Assembly: GCA_021203305.1 (NCBI GenBank)
Contig: JAJQBK010000014.1
Span: 1-34,573, forward strand
Source of the DNA: Lachnospiraceae bacterium
GTDB taxonomy: Bacteria > Bacillota > Clostridia > Lachnospirales > Lachnospiraceae
Direction: 5' to 3'
DNA: 34,573 bases
The notes under the pieces were generated by a model, which did no database searches, had not been told where the DNA came from, and was given only the letters and a program-made list of their open reading frames with translations. Shown here in pieces: positions 27,101 through 33,497 of this stretch (positions within the stretch are counted from its first letter, which is position 1; each line of letters begins with the position of its first letter). The position numbers and the translations under genes are program-made.

Positions 27101-29702
27101 CTTTGTGGGCATGAACCCGGAAATCACCCTCCGGGAGCACCAGAAAAACGCAATAGCCCATGTCCTCTATGGAGGGAATACCCTGCTTGCGCATGAGGTC
27201 GGCGCGGGCAAGACATTTGAAATGGCTGCGGCTGCGATGGAATCGAAGCGCCTCGGCCTTTGCCAGAAGTCGCTTTTCGTGGTGCCAAACCACCTGACCA
27301 TGCAGTGGGCCAATGAGTTTTTACGGCTTTACCCCAGCGCCAAACTTCTGGTGGCAACCCGCAAGGATTTTGAGACCGCGCGGAGAAAGAAGTTCTGCGC
27401 CAGAATTGCTACCGGTGACTATGACGCGGTCATCATCGGGCACAGCCAATTCGAGAAAATTCCCATCTCTGCGGAACGTCAGGAGAGACAACTGCGTGAG
27501 CAGATCGAGGATATCCAGGAAGCCATCAAATCCCTGAAATATGAGCGTGGTGAAAATTTCACTGTCAAACAGATGGAAAAGTCTCGCCGTTCCCTTGAGG
27601 CAAAACTGGAAAAGCTGACCAGCACTGAGAGGAAGGATGATGTAGTGACCTTTGAGCAGCTGGGCGTGGACAGGCTTTTTGTGGACGAATCACATTCGTA
27701 CAAAAATCTGTTCCTTTACACCAAAATGCGAAACGTGGCAGGATTGTCTACCTCTGAGGCACAGAAGTCCTCCGATATGTATATGGAATGTCGGTATATG
27801 GATGAAATCACCGGCGGTCGAGGCGTAGTGTTTGCCACCGGTACGCCGGTCAGTAATTCCATGACGGAGCTTTATACAGTTATGCGGTATCTCCAATATG
27901 GTACCCTGCAGAAGAAAGGGCTGACCCACTTCGATTCGTGGGCGTCGACATTTTCTGAATCCCAGACCGCCATAGAATTGGCCCCTGAAGGCACAGGATA
28001 TCGGGCGCGGACGAGGTTTGCGCACTTCTTCAATCTGCCGGAGCTAATGAACATGTTTAAAGAGGTGGCAGACATCAAAACCAGTGACCAGCTCAACCTC
28101 CCGGTGCCGGACGCGAAGTACGAGACTGTAGTGGTGCAGCCTTCGGAATACCAGAAGAAGATGGTGCAGGATTTGTCGGAACGCGCCGCGAAGATTCATG
28201 CCGGCCTGGTTGACTCTTCGGAGGATAACATGCTCTGCATTACCTCTGACGGCCGCAAGATCGGTCTTGACCAGCGGCTCATGAACCCGCTCTTACCGGA
28301 CGATCCAAACAGTAAGCTGAATACTTGTGTGGAAAATGTATTCCGAATCTGGCAGGACGGGACGGCGGACAAGCTGACGCAGCTGCTTTTCTGCGATATG
28401 TCTACGCCGAAAAGTGACGGCACTTTCAATGTTTACGATGACATCCGTACCAAGCTGGAAGCCAGGGATGTCCCGCATGAGGAGATTGCTTTTATCCACG
28501 ATGCTGACACGGAAGCAAAGAAGAAAGAACTTTTTGCCAAAGTACGGAACGGCCAGGTGAGGGTGCTTCTCGGCTCTACGCAGAAAATGGGAGCCGGTAC
28601 CAACGTGCAGGACAGGCTGATTGCGGTTCATCATCTGGACGTAGGCTGGCGGCCTGCGGACCTGACCCAGCGCAATGGACGTATTATCCGTCAGGGCAAT
28701 ATGAATAAGGAAGTGCAAATCTACAACTACGTCACCCAGGGTACGTTTGACGCGTACCTTTGGCAGACCCTGGAAAATAAGCAGAAATTTATTTCACAGG
28801 TGATGACCAGCAAATCGCCGGTGCGTGCCTGCGATGATGTGGACGAGCAGACGCTCTCTTATGCGGAGGTGAAAGCCCTCTGTGCCGGGGACAGCCGAAT
28901 CAAGGAGAAGATGGACCTCGACATCGATGTGGCAAGGTTAAAAGTTCTGAAAGCTGATTTTCGCAGCAAGCAGTACCGCCTGGAAGATCAGCTTTTAAAA
29001 TATTTCCCCAGGGAGATTGAACAGCAGCACAGCAACATCGAAGGTTTTCAGAAAGATGCGGAGACGGTCGCGGCACACCAGCACCCAAAGGACGGCTTTG
29101 CCGGTATGACCGTCGCAGGGATAACTTATACAGAGAAGTTGGACGCTGGTGAGGCGATTCTTGCGGTCTGCAAAATGGCGAATGTTGTTGAAGGATATCC
29201 TATGGGCAGCTACCGGGGCTTCCAGATGGAACTGTCATTTGACAGCTTTTCAAAGGAATTCAATATCGCGTTGAAAGGCAGTATGACGCACCGCGTTCTC
29301 CTCGGCAGTGACGCCAGAGGCAACCTGACCCGTCTGGATAATGCCTTGAATAATATCCCGGCAAAGATCGAACAGGCTCAGACCAGATTGGAAGAACTGG
29401 AAAAGCAGCAGGAGGCGGCGAGGGAGGAAGTTGGAAAGCCCTTCCCGCAGGAGAAGGAACTGGCGGAGAAATCCGCACGGCTGGCGAAACTGGACGCCGC
29501 TCTCAATCTGGAAGATGGCCCATCTACTGACCGTAAAACTGCCAGGACAGAACAAGTTCATGAAGACCGGGAAGGTGAAATCTCGTATGACCTGGAGGCG
29601 GGTGCGGAGAGCAGAAGTTCCGTCCTGGCAGACTTAAAACAGAAGGCCGGACAGGTGCCGCCTCGCCGCGAGAATAACTGGAGAGGGGAGGAGGTGCTGT
29701 AA
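21186..29702 (+). CDS. Giant LtrC/ArdC-like, methyltransferase and SNF2-like helicase protein
   Basis: This 2838-residue protein follows AAGGAAGGAG. Residues 1-250 resemble the N-terminal domain of ArdC/LtrC-type conjugation proteins (QWTAFLRTAGRMSKYSFEDQ). Residues about 258-390 are a low-complexity linker that also encodes tnpV. Several uncharacterised domains follow. A Rossmann methyltransferase-like region has EPSMGVGNFFG (from E1324) and NVPF (1387-1390) where active enzymes have NPPY. The helicase has Walker A GAGKT (2006-2010), DESH (2167-2170) and a C-terminal QRNGRIIRQG. The tail has SSVLADLK (S2812). The layout recalls phage P1 DarB, an antirestriction protein delivered with DNA. 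A cis-protective role is inference; conjugative helicase is the alternative. Confidence 0.9.
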   Translation: MLTKLEYYSAMAEDTTVGLTKSREQWTAFLRTAGRMSKYSFEDQAMIFAQRPDATACAEYDLWNNTMRRYVKRGSTGIALIDNSGDYPKLHYVFDVADTGTRKNSRDVNLWRMEDEHVRPVQEALSAVFDVSSADSLDVQVENIANWLAIEYWQDHENEFADNIADSYLEEYDEDNRRMSFLNAATPSIKYEILSRCVGNPEDYFEPDDFAAVFDFNTRKSINALGTAVNEVSGQIFREIEITIRSYERRKRMERSADYGTDLHAERGLSDPEHHIEGNQPGAARQIRQDEADILKGTSPDPVQRPVHDRAAVPAPEGDRRDGAPEGGATDGGATGKEPGTGQNDPTDGLGSAYERVESTGGGDRADGAGLQLTEEPEGESKAAEVPSEPQGAVEKATDASLKSGAVGISEGPASEPVYEQMTLFFPSEAEQIESIDKEAESEELSTFALPQDVIDTVLRLGGRNEHSRQMVAAEFMQGGSPEEIVDVLKTEYRGGHGLLTDEIRMSAWFNDDGIRLAKGGGVRNAIQQQLLPWEDAAVRIGELLETGEYATNVELAEAAGYYRSELALAILYLRHDFADPDDGVVLFPSMETYRGGGYPQETARLAAALADPVALAAVTRDMERFLQVYEEERGILRFHYHHVPRMIDGLHALAKPWREYTSDMTKVPDVGHFVIEEELDEALVSGSHMAGGKNRINAFFSEPHSTKEQADFLRAEYGTGGFSGASSNSFADYDGKGFRLSKEGAPAVHLSWTQAAKRVDTLVKEDRYLTEKEKAQMEQAQTETREESTSSSIEKLYEHYLPVVREAVLTDTAYRNACMNSDKENAMIEGEGAVNRAILTLHDTRLYGLYYDNSDFHDRLTLEVLEETYSQLTAKTLEQEASHKSEPVRKESGQEEDAFADIDPERVRERLAEHGIVNGELVDPDKLEQSPFIQMVEADVERIASEENVEPPAVEASGELVQDDTRTNVVEDTGAETQSETERIATEAPEENTIRDTLSSEDRFHVIDVDWYLGRQAYSIWDDMTGGYYVDRDGVTVDFTSRWNAEEYRSELIEKAREEAARSPLDRAKDLIDQYCMEEFSTSADFDDMTKIPIGYTTVSDEELPIEASVDLINFKIERYLNDRLFDTRQYDSLEALIFGELENLDFNELMDATDDEIAAALAEEPELLEESEVSVPESRTQEITSDEDHEENETVSEAEIPAQNFRITDDHLGEGGPKQKYGMNVAAIRTLQTLEAENRSATPGEQETLSKYVGWGSLADAFDPDKTAWLQEYQELKGLLTEDEYAAARASTLNAHYTSPTVIRAIYDAVEQMGFTTGNILEPSMGVGNFFGLLPDSMQGSRLYGVELDSITGRIAQKLYPDVEIKVAGFETTDRRDFYDLAVGNVPFGDYKVNDRPYNKLGFSIHNYFFAKALDQVRPGGVVAFVTSRYTMDAKSPEVRKYLAQRAELLGAIRLPNNAFKANAGTEVVSDIIFLQKRDTPIDLEPDWVHLGQTPDGLAANSYFIDHPEMVMGTLASESTQYGREECTVLPIPGADLAEQLREAVSHIHGSYHAVELTMDEGQTQEASTDVIPAAPSVKNFSFTAVDGEIYFREDSVMRHVNLNDMAKQRALGTISLRQTVNELIEYQLQDYPDEMITMKQKELERAYDQFTADNGLINSRANAKVFGDDSSYYLLCSLENVDEDGNLIGKADMFTKRTIRPDRSVTSVDTPVEALAVSIGEQGGVDLPFMAELLGTPGEYGHIIEELSGVIFRDPFEASDEDVTTGWHTADDYLSGDVRAKLQAARLAADKDPAYAVNVSALEKAQPKDLDASEIDVRLGATWIDKKYIQQFMEQTFETPFYDRRNIRVKFSPVTAEWQITGKTIPSRHDVAAYVTYGTDRANAYRILEEALNLKDIRIFDTEEDWEGNQRRILNKKETTLAQQKQQAIKDAFQDWIWKDPHRREELCKKYNELFNSTRPREYDGSHIRFVGMNPEITLREHQKNAIAHVLYGGNTLLAHEVGAGKTFEMAAAAMESKRLGLCQKSLFVVPNHLTMQWANEFLRLYPSAKLLVATRKDFETARRKKFCARIATGDYDAVIIGHSQFEKIPISAERQERQLREQIEDIQEAIKSLKYERGENFTVKQMEKSRRSLEAKLEKLTSTERKDDVVTFEQLGVDRLFVDESHSYKNLFLYTKMRNVAGLSTSEAQKSSDMYMECRYMDEITGGRGVVFATGTPVSNSMTELYTVMRYLQYGTLQKKGLTHFDSWASTFSESQTAIELAPEGTGYRARTRFAHFFNLPELMNMFKEVADIKTSDQLNLPVPDAKYETVVVQPSEYQKKMVQDLSERAAKIHAGLVDSSEDNMLCITSDGRKIGLDQRLMNPLLPDDPNSKLNTCVENVFRIWQDGTADKLTQLLFCDMSTPKSDGTFNVYDDIRTKLEARDVPHEEIAFIHDADTEAKKKELFAKVRNGQVRVLLGSTQKMGAGTNVQDRLIAVHHLDVGWRPADLTQRNGRIIRQGNMNKEVQIYNYVTQGTFDAYLWQTLENKQKFISQVMTSKSPVRACDDVDEQTLSYAEVKALCAGDSRIKEKMDLDIDVARLKVLKADFRSKQYRLEDQLLKYFPREIEQQHSNIEGFQKDAETVAAHQHPKDGFAGMTVAGITYTEKLDAGEAILAVCKMANVVEGYPMGSYRGFQMELSFDSFSKEFNIALKGSMTHRVLLGSDARGNLTRLDNALNNIPAKIEQAQTRLEELEKQQEAAREEVGKPFPQEKELAEKSARLAKLDAALNLEDGPSTDRKTARTEQVHEDREGEISYDLEAGAESRSSVLADLKQKAGQVPPRRENNWRGEEVL
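21961..22305 (+). CDS. tnpV: TnpV family protein, nested in the giant gene
   Basis: A 114-residue frame lies wholly inside the giant gene in another + frame. It has its own AAAGGAG (21946-21952), 8 nt before ATG 21961. The sequence MELTYTQNGDYLIPNITL, then GKYGRMRRTFLKEHRP and ending LTELVYS, matches the TnpV family of mobile elements, whose function is unknown. In the host frame this same DNA encodes only Gly/Asp/Pro/Arg-rich linker. TnpV is therefore the constrained product and the linker looks overprinted. Translation would be independent of the giant frame. Confidence 0.82.
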   Translation: MELTYTQNGDYLIPNITLKETSREPLGKYGRMRRTFLKEHRPILYSDLSMTEQLFPHLREIDETAHRRVEQLMEELLEKNPAPDKMIRQMDWVAHMNGLKAQAEEIVLTELVYS

Positions 29703-29731
29703 CCACGAAAGAAACAGAGAACCGGGACATC

Positions 29732-30046
29732 ATGCTGCACTTTCGTGTCAGTCCGACGGAGCTGGAGTGCATTCAGAAAAAGATGGAGGACAGCGGCATT
29801 CGCAGCATGAGCGCATACCTTCGGAAGATGGCTCTGAATGGATATTGTATCAACTATAATTATGATTATCCGCGTCAGATCAGTACCCTCCTTCGACGCT
29901 GCAGCAACAACCTCAATCAGTACGCCAGAAAAGCAAACGAGGGAGGAAGCATTTACGCCGCGGACATCCGTGACCTGCAGGCGAGACTGGATGAGATCTG
30001 GGAAAAGCAGAAAGAATCTCTGCAGGTTCTGGCGAAACTTCCGTGA
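29732..30046 (+). CDS. mobC: MobC-like relaxosome accessory protein
   Basis: From ATG 29732 the product is 104 residues: a ribbon-helix-helix-like start (LHFRVSPTELECIQKKM), then SMSAYLRKMALNGY and LRRCSNNLNQYARKANEGG, matching MobC/MobA accessory proteins that bind oriT with the relaxase. The ATG has no good ribosome site. A strong GGGAGGAGG (29686-29694) instead points about 9 nt downstream to ACG 29705, in frame, which would add 9 residues. An ATG-to-ACG change or non-canonical start is possible. The gene follows the giant gene directly. Confidence 0.87.
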   Translation: MLHFRVSPTELECIQKKMEDSGIRSMSAYLRKMALNGYCINYNYDYPRQISTLLRRCSNNLNQYARKANEGGSIYAADIRDLQARLDEIWEKQKESLQVLAKLP

Positions 30047-30057
30047 AAGACAACTAA

Positions 30058-30165
30058 GGCATGGAGAGAAAGCTCCATGCCGGTACATAACTGAAAGGCT
30101 ATGAGTTAACGATATTTGGATTAAACGGCGGTATCCTTGCGGATACTGATAACTTTTGCTAATCT
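30058..30165. other. Candidate oriT
   Basis: The gap after mobC holds a perfect 9-bp inverted repeat GGCATGGAG/CTCCATGCC (30058-30081). It is followed by a second, GTATCC-TTGC-GGATAC, whose TATCCTTGC resembles the nic consensus ATCCTG-C of MOBP-type origins with one extra T. Its place between mobC and the relaxase gene suits an oriT. No experimental or alignment evidence is available here. Confidence 0.5.
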
Positions 30166-30198
30166 ATGATCAGACAGAATGATTGGAGGTGCCTGTAT

Positions 30199-30495
30199 AT
30201 GATGAGGTTGATAAAAATGCCATTTAAAATTTTGGCAGTCGTGGTCATGTTCCTTTTAAGTTTCCTGATTATGCTTGGGAGACTGTTCAGCAATGTGTCG
30301 TCCTGGGCATTTGGATTGCTACTTCTTGTGGCCGTTGGTTCTGCCATTTACTGTGTTACACAGGCAAGGTGGCAGGATGTCGCAATTTTGACGGTAATCG
30401 CGCTGATGGCATTTCTGGTTATGGTATTGATTGAACTGGGGCTGTTCACGGCAGAGCGGTTACGTGATTCACTGGGAGATTTCATTCATTCCTGA
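30199..30495 (+). CDS. CD1845-like small membrane protein
   Basis: GGAGGT (30185-30190) sets the start at ATG 30199, giving 98 residues; an upstream ATG at 30166 lies before the ribosome site. Three hydrophobic helices cover most of the protein (about 8-28, 32-52, 58-78), with a charged end LTAERLRDSLGD-like in character. It resembles the CD1845 family, found beside the relaxase in these elements. Function is unknown. It has its own terminator just downstream. Confidence 0.75.
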   Translation: MMRLIKMPFKILAVVVMFLLSFLIMLGRLFSNVSSWAFGLLLLVAVGSAIYCVTQARWQDVAILTVIALMAFLVMVLIELGLFTAERLRDSLGDFIHS

Positions 30496-30537
30496 AAAGC
30501 GATTGAACAATACTTTAAAAAAACAGAATTATGTATG

Positions 30538-30564
30538 AGAGCTGCCTTCGGGGAGCTCTTTTTA
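30538..30564 (+). terminator. Terminator between the CD1845-like gene and the relaxase
   Basis: AGAGCT (30538-30543) pairs with AGCTCT (30554-30559) around a CC-TTCG-GG cap, followed by TTTTTATT. It lies about 35 bp before the relaxase ribosome site. Confidence 0.75.
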
Positions 30565-30597
30565 TTAAGAAATTGAGCAGATAAATGAACCGGGGAG

Positions 30598-32070
30598 GTG
30601 ATACACATCGCGACAACAAGATTGATTCCAATGCATATCAACAAAGGAAAGACGGCTGCAAAGTCATTGAAAGACCGGACGGACTATGGTAAAAATCCGG
30701 AGAAGACGCGAAATGGGGAGCTTGTTTCTGCCTATGCATGTGACCCGGTTACCGCAGCGGAGGACTTCTTGCTGACCCGGCGTCAATATGAGCAGAGTAC
30801 AGGACGGCGTCAGGAGCATGATGTGATTGCCTATCAGATACGGCAGTCATTTAAGCCGGGAGAAGTCACAGCAGAGGAAGCAAACCAGATCGGTTATGAG
30901 ACAGTGATGCGTTTTACCAAAGGAAATCATGCCTTTTTTGTTGCCACGCATATAGATAAGGCGCATATCCACAATCATATTTATTTTAATTCTACTACGC
31001 TGGATGGGAGCCGGAAGTTTCGGAATTTTTATTTATCTTATAAAGCTGTCCAGCAGATCAGTGACCGGATTTGTGTGCAGCATGGCCTGTCCATTGTAGA
31101 ACCGAGGCCATACAGGGAGCGTGAAAAACGCACGGATTACCCGGAGAAACCTTCCTTTCGGGACGGTATTTGTGAGGCAATCGACGCAGCACTTCAGAAG
31201 AAACCGGCAGATTTTGAAGCACTTTTACAACTGCTGCAGGCAGACGGCTATGAGATTAAGCGAGGGAAGAATATCGCTCTAAAAGGAAAGGGACAAAAAA
31301 ACTTTATCCGGATGCGTTCGCTGGGGAAAGGATATTCAGAAGAGGAAATCAAAGCGGTCCTTGCAGGCAAGAGGGAGCACCAGCGGAAAAGACAGAAAAG
31401 GGAAAAGCAGTTTTCTACTGCGCCGACGAAGCTTCAGTTGTTGATTGATATCGAGGCAAAATGTGCTGAAGGAAAGAGCGATGGTTACGCCCGTTGGGCA
31501 AAGTCTTTCAATTTAAAACAGATGGCCGAGGCGGTCTGCTTTGTCAAGGAGCAGGGCATTGGCACGTTGGAAGAGCTGACAGAAAGGACGGAATCCATCA
31601 CGGCCCGCTTCAATGAACTATCGACTTCCATCAAATCATCGGAGGAAAGACTGGCGGAGATTGCTGTACTGAAAAAGCATATCTTCAATTATTCCAAGTC
31701 AAAGGGAACCTATGCGGCTTACAGAAAATCAGGTTACAGCAAACAGTTCCTGGAAGAGCACCGGGAGGAGATCACACTGCATAAGGCGGCGAAGGAAGCG
31801 TTTGATCTGCTGAATGCCTCTGGTAACAGCGCTGCGGGCAACCGATCTGGAGGCAAGCTCCCGACGATTCAGCAGTTAAACCAGGAGTATGCCGAAGTGC
31901 TGAAAAATAAAAAGGCAGCATACGCGGAATACCGGACGGTCCGAAAAGAGATGCAGGATTTTCTGATCGCACAGAAAAATGTGGAAACCATTCTGGGATT
32001 GAATCAGGAGCAGGAAGAACAGAAAAAAGAACTGCAGAATAAGGAACAGCAAAAAGATCAGAACAGGTAA
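30598..32070 (+). CDS. MOBP-type relaxase (MobA/VirD2-like)
   Basis: The relaxase should nick oriT and pilot the strand. Numbered from GTG 30598 (490 residues), the N-terminal domain has TDYGKNPEKT with the likely catalytic Tyr30, DVIAYQIRQSF, and the metal-binding AHIHNHI (His123, 125, 127). FRNFYLSYKAVQQISD follows. The C-terminal third is coiled-coil, rich in Glu, Lys and Gln. GTG 30598 lies inside the ribosome site GGGGAGGTG, so it is unlikely to start translation. The family start MATTRL would fall at ATC 30607. TTG 30622 or ATG 30631 would shorten the first strand. The true start is unresolved. Confidence 0.93.
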   Translation: MIHIATTRLIPMHINKGKTAAKSLKDRTDYGKNPEKTRNGELVSAYACDPVTAAEDFLLTRRQYEQSTGRRQEHDVIAYQIRQSFKPGEVTAEEANQIGYETVMRFTKGNHAFFVATHIDKAHIHNHIYFNSTTLDGSRKFRNFYLSYKAVQQISDRICVQHGLSIVEPRPYREREKRTDYPEKPSFRDGICEAIDAALQKKPADFEALLQLLQADGYEIKRGKNIALKGKGQKNFIRMRSLGKGYSEEEIKAVLAGKREHQRKRQKREKQFSTAPTKLQLLIDIEAKCAEGKSDGYARWAKSFNLKQMAEAVCFVKEQGIGTLEELTERTESITARFNELSTSIKSSEERLAEIAVLKKHIFNYSKSKGTYAAYRKSGYSKQFLEEHREEITLHKAAKEAFDLLNASGNSAAGNRSGGKLPTIQQLNQEYAEVLKNKKAAYAEYRTVRKEMQDFLIAQKNVETILGLNQEQEEQKKELQNKEQQKDQNR

Positions 32071-32096
32071 GAATTTAAAATGAGAAAAAGCAGGAG

Positions 32097-32130
32097 AGCC
32101 CTGGGCGCATTAAGAGTGTCCAGGGCTTTT
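32097..32130 (+). terminator. Terminator after the relaxase
   Basis: AGCCCTGG (32097-32104) pairs exactly with CCAGGGCT (32120-32127), followed by four T residues. It lies 23 bp before the ribosome site of the CHC2 gene. Confidence 0.72.
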
Positions 32131-32152
32131 GCACTTTGGGGAGGAGAATGCG

Positions 32153-32785
32153 TTGAATGTTTTTGAAGCAGTCAGAAATTCGGTGACCGCGCGGAAGGCA
32201 GCAGAAAGTTACGGGATTAAAGTCAATAGAAATGGGATGGCGTGCTGTCCATTTCATAATGACAAGCACCCTAGTATGAAATTGGATCGGCGATTTCATT
32301 GCTTTTCATGTCAGGCGGACGGCGACGCGATCAGTTTCGTCTCTAGATACTTTAATTTAAAACCGATTGAAGCTGCGAAGAAACTGGCAGATGATTTTGG
32401 GATTGCTTATGATGAAAAAGATTGGAACCCATCAGTAGCGAGGCCGAAGCCGAGAGTATCCTCGGAACTGGAGGAGAAGAAAAAAGAAGTAAAGTGCTTT
32501 CAGGTCTTCTGTGATTACTTGCGATTGGTGGAGCAGTGGCAGGAAGAATTCAAGCCGGAAGTGATCGACGATGAGTGTCATCCGTTATTTGTGGAGGCCA
32601 TGCAGAATAAAAATCTTGTGGAGTATGTGCTGGATGATATTTTCCTGAACGGAAGTGCGGAAGAGAAAAAGGCATTTATCAGTCAGCATGAAAAAGAAAT
32701 CACTGCCCTGGAGCGGCGCCTTCAGAAATTTGATGTTGGAAAAAATAAGAAGACAGAGAAATCCCTGTGCAACATTGCAATTTAA
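32153..32785 (+). CDS. CHC2 zinc-finger (DnaG-type) primase-like protein
   Basis: The start is TTG 32153, after GGGGAGGAG (32138-32146), giving 210 residues. The CHC2 zinc finger of DnaG primases is clear: CPFHNDKHPS and FHCFSCQADGD, with likely ligands Cys32, His35, Cys50 and Cys53. It has no Toprim catalytic core, so alone it cannot be a full primase. It may bind the transferred strand or help a host primase start the complementary strand. The C-terminal half is charged and helical with no domain I recognise. The last codons form one arm of a terminator. Confidence 0.88.
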   Translation: MNVFEAVRNSVTARKAAESYGIKVNRNGMACCPFHNDKHPSMKLDRRFHCFSCQADGDAISFVSRYFNLKPIEAAKKLADDFGIAYDEKDWNPSVARPKPRVSSELEEKKKEVKCFQVFCDYLRLVEQWQEEFKPEVIDDECHPLFVEAMQNKNLVEYVLDDIFLNGSAEEKKAFISQHEKEITALERRLQKFDVGKNKKTEKSLCNIAI

Positions 32786-32811
32786 TTGCGGTGCTGCACA
32801 GGGCCTTTTTT
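32763..32811 (+). terminator. Terminator overlapping the CHC2 gene end
   Basis: CCCTGTGCA (32763-32771) pairs exactly with TGCACAGGG (32795-32803), with an inner GCAAT/ATTGC stem, then six T residues. The 5' arm lies in the last codons of the gene, as also seen for parB. Confidence 0.85.
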
Positions 32812-32827
32812 GCTTATGAGAAATTAA

Positions 32828-32937
32828 GCATTCCGAAGGAATGCGCAGCCCATCACCGGAGGTGATGTTCAAAGGGGATTGGGGATGTGCCCCAACGAGC
32901 AAGCAAAAGTGCATTTGTAGCACAAATGCATTGCTCG
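32828..32937. other. Four consecutive hairpins, candidate single-strand origin or second oriT
   Basis: Four perfect inverted repeats stand in a row: GCATTCC/GGAATGC (32828-32844), CATCACC/GGTGATG (32851-32867), TTGGGG/CCCCAA (32879-32895), and a longer one pairing CGAGCAA with TTGCTCG and TGCATTTGT with ACAAATGCA (32896-32937, one 7-nt bulge). None has a T-run. Such series of hairpins after relaxase/primase genes suit a single-strand replication origin or oriT. This is inference. Confidence 0.55.
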
Positions 32938-32943
32938 CCAAAA

Positions 32944-32996
32944 TTATGCCGAATTCGCTATAAAACTGGTTATACCGAAAATGATATTATGCCGAA
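32944..32996 (+). repeat. Three TTATGCCGAA-type direct repeats
   Basis: TTATGCCGAA occurs at 32944-32953 and 32987-32996, and TTATACCGAA at 32970-32979. A further TTATGCCGAA is at 398-407 next to the parA leader. This pattern suggests binding sites for an element protein such as a partition or replication factor. Confidence 0.6.
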
Positions 32997-33000
32997 TCCC

Positions 33001-33279
33001 TAACGAAAAGGGTGCTCTGGGACTTTCTCTTTCTGTATATTTAATCAATGACAGTATACAGGTTAATCCAGAAACACGCAAGCTGGTCAATATATGGTTA
33101 TTTTAAGAGGTCAACAACATCATATTTGTAGTGTTAGGGTCGGGCTGAATCAGCCACCCACAGTCGCTTAGTAATAACCATTTCGGGTCGGGAACAAATA
33201 ACCATTATTAGTCGGAAAGAATTGACCAAATGTCATAATCTGATCATCAGGTATTTCATGTATTTACATTAGGGGCGGT
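33001..33279. other. Noncoding stretch with short repeats, no gene seen
   Basis: I find no credible gene from 32812 to 33497. This part holds an inverted repeat CTGTATA/TATACAG (33033-33061), a hairpin GGCTG-AAT-CAGCC, and direct repeats GGGTCGGG (33137, 33185) and AATAACCA (33173, 33197). Base composition is more AT-rich than in the transfer genes. The ICE end may lie here. Confidence 0.5.
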
Positions 33280-33369
33280 CATGCTAGGCAGGCACAACGT
33301 GCCAACAGGCTTAGTACCGGGGCGATTTTGCTCCGGTGCCAAGCCTGTTCTCAAGCCTGTGTAAGCATG
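33280..33369 (+). ncRNA. Possible structured RNA with alternative pairings
   Basis: CATGCT (33280-33285) can pair with AGCATG (33364-33369), closing a branched fold. Inside are GGCAC-AAC-GTGCC (33291-33303) and a long arm pairing ACAGGCTT (33305-33312) with AAGCCTGT (33341-33348), capped by an 8-bp stem with a GATTTT loop (33316-33337). A second AAGCCTGT (33353-33360) could replace the first. I recognise no Rfam family. Confidence 0.35.
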
Positions 33370-33445
33370 GTAAGCGGGTTCCTGATGTCAATACTTTATT
33401 TCGCCTGACTCCAACAGCAGTTTACAAATTTTAGATAATTTTCTT

Positions 33446-33474
33446 TTTACTAGATGTAATCGATTACAGATAAT
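33446..33474 (+). promoter_or_regulatory. Promoter with cre-like operator in the spacer
   Basis: A -35 TTTACT (33446-33451) and -10 GATAAT (33469-33474) are 17 bp apart. A perfect palindrome TGTAATCGATTACA (33455-33468) fills the spacer. It fits the CcpA cre consensus TGWNANCGNTNWCA at every position, so repression by CcpA or another LacI-family protein is likely. Confidence 0.65.
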
Positions 33475-33497
33475 TTTAAGATAAGGAGAGAATAAAA

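Noticed and set aside
26223-27293. A 356-codon antisense open frame within the giant gene
   Set aside because: It mirrors the codon use of the + strand gene, has no ribosome site or recognisable family, and lies over conserved methyltransferase-helicase sequence.
30598-30600. GTG 30598 as the true relaxase start
   Set aside because: It lies within the ribosome binding sequence itself; kept only as the outer limit of the frame.
32812-33497. A coding gene in the right noncoding region
   Set aside because: I saw no frame with a start, ribosome site and plausible protein; the content is inverted and direct repeats.
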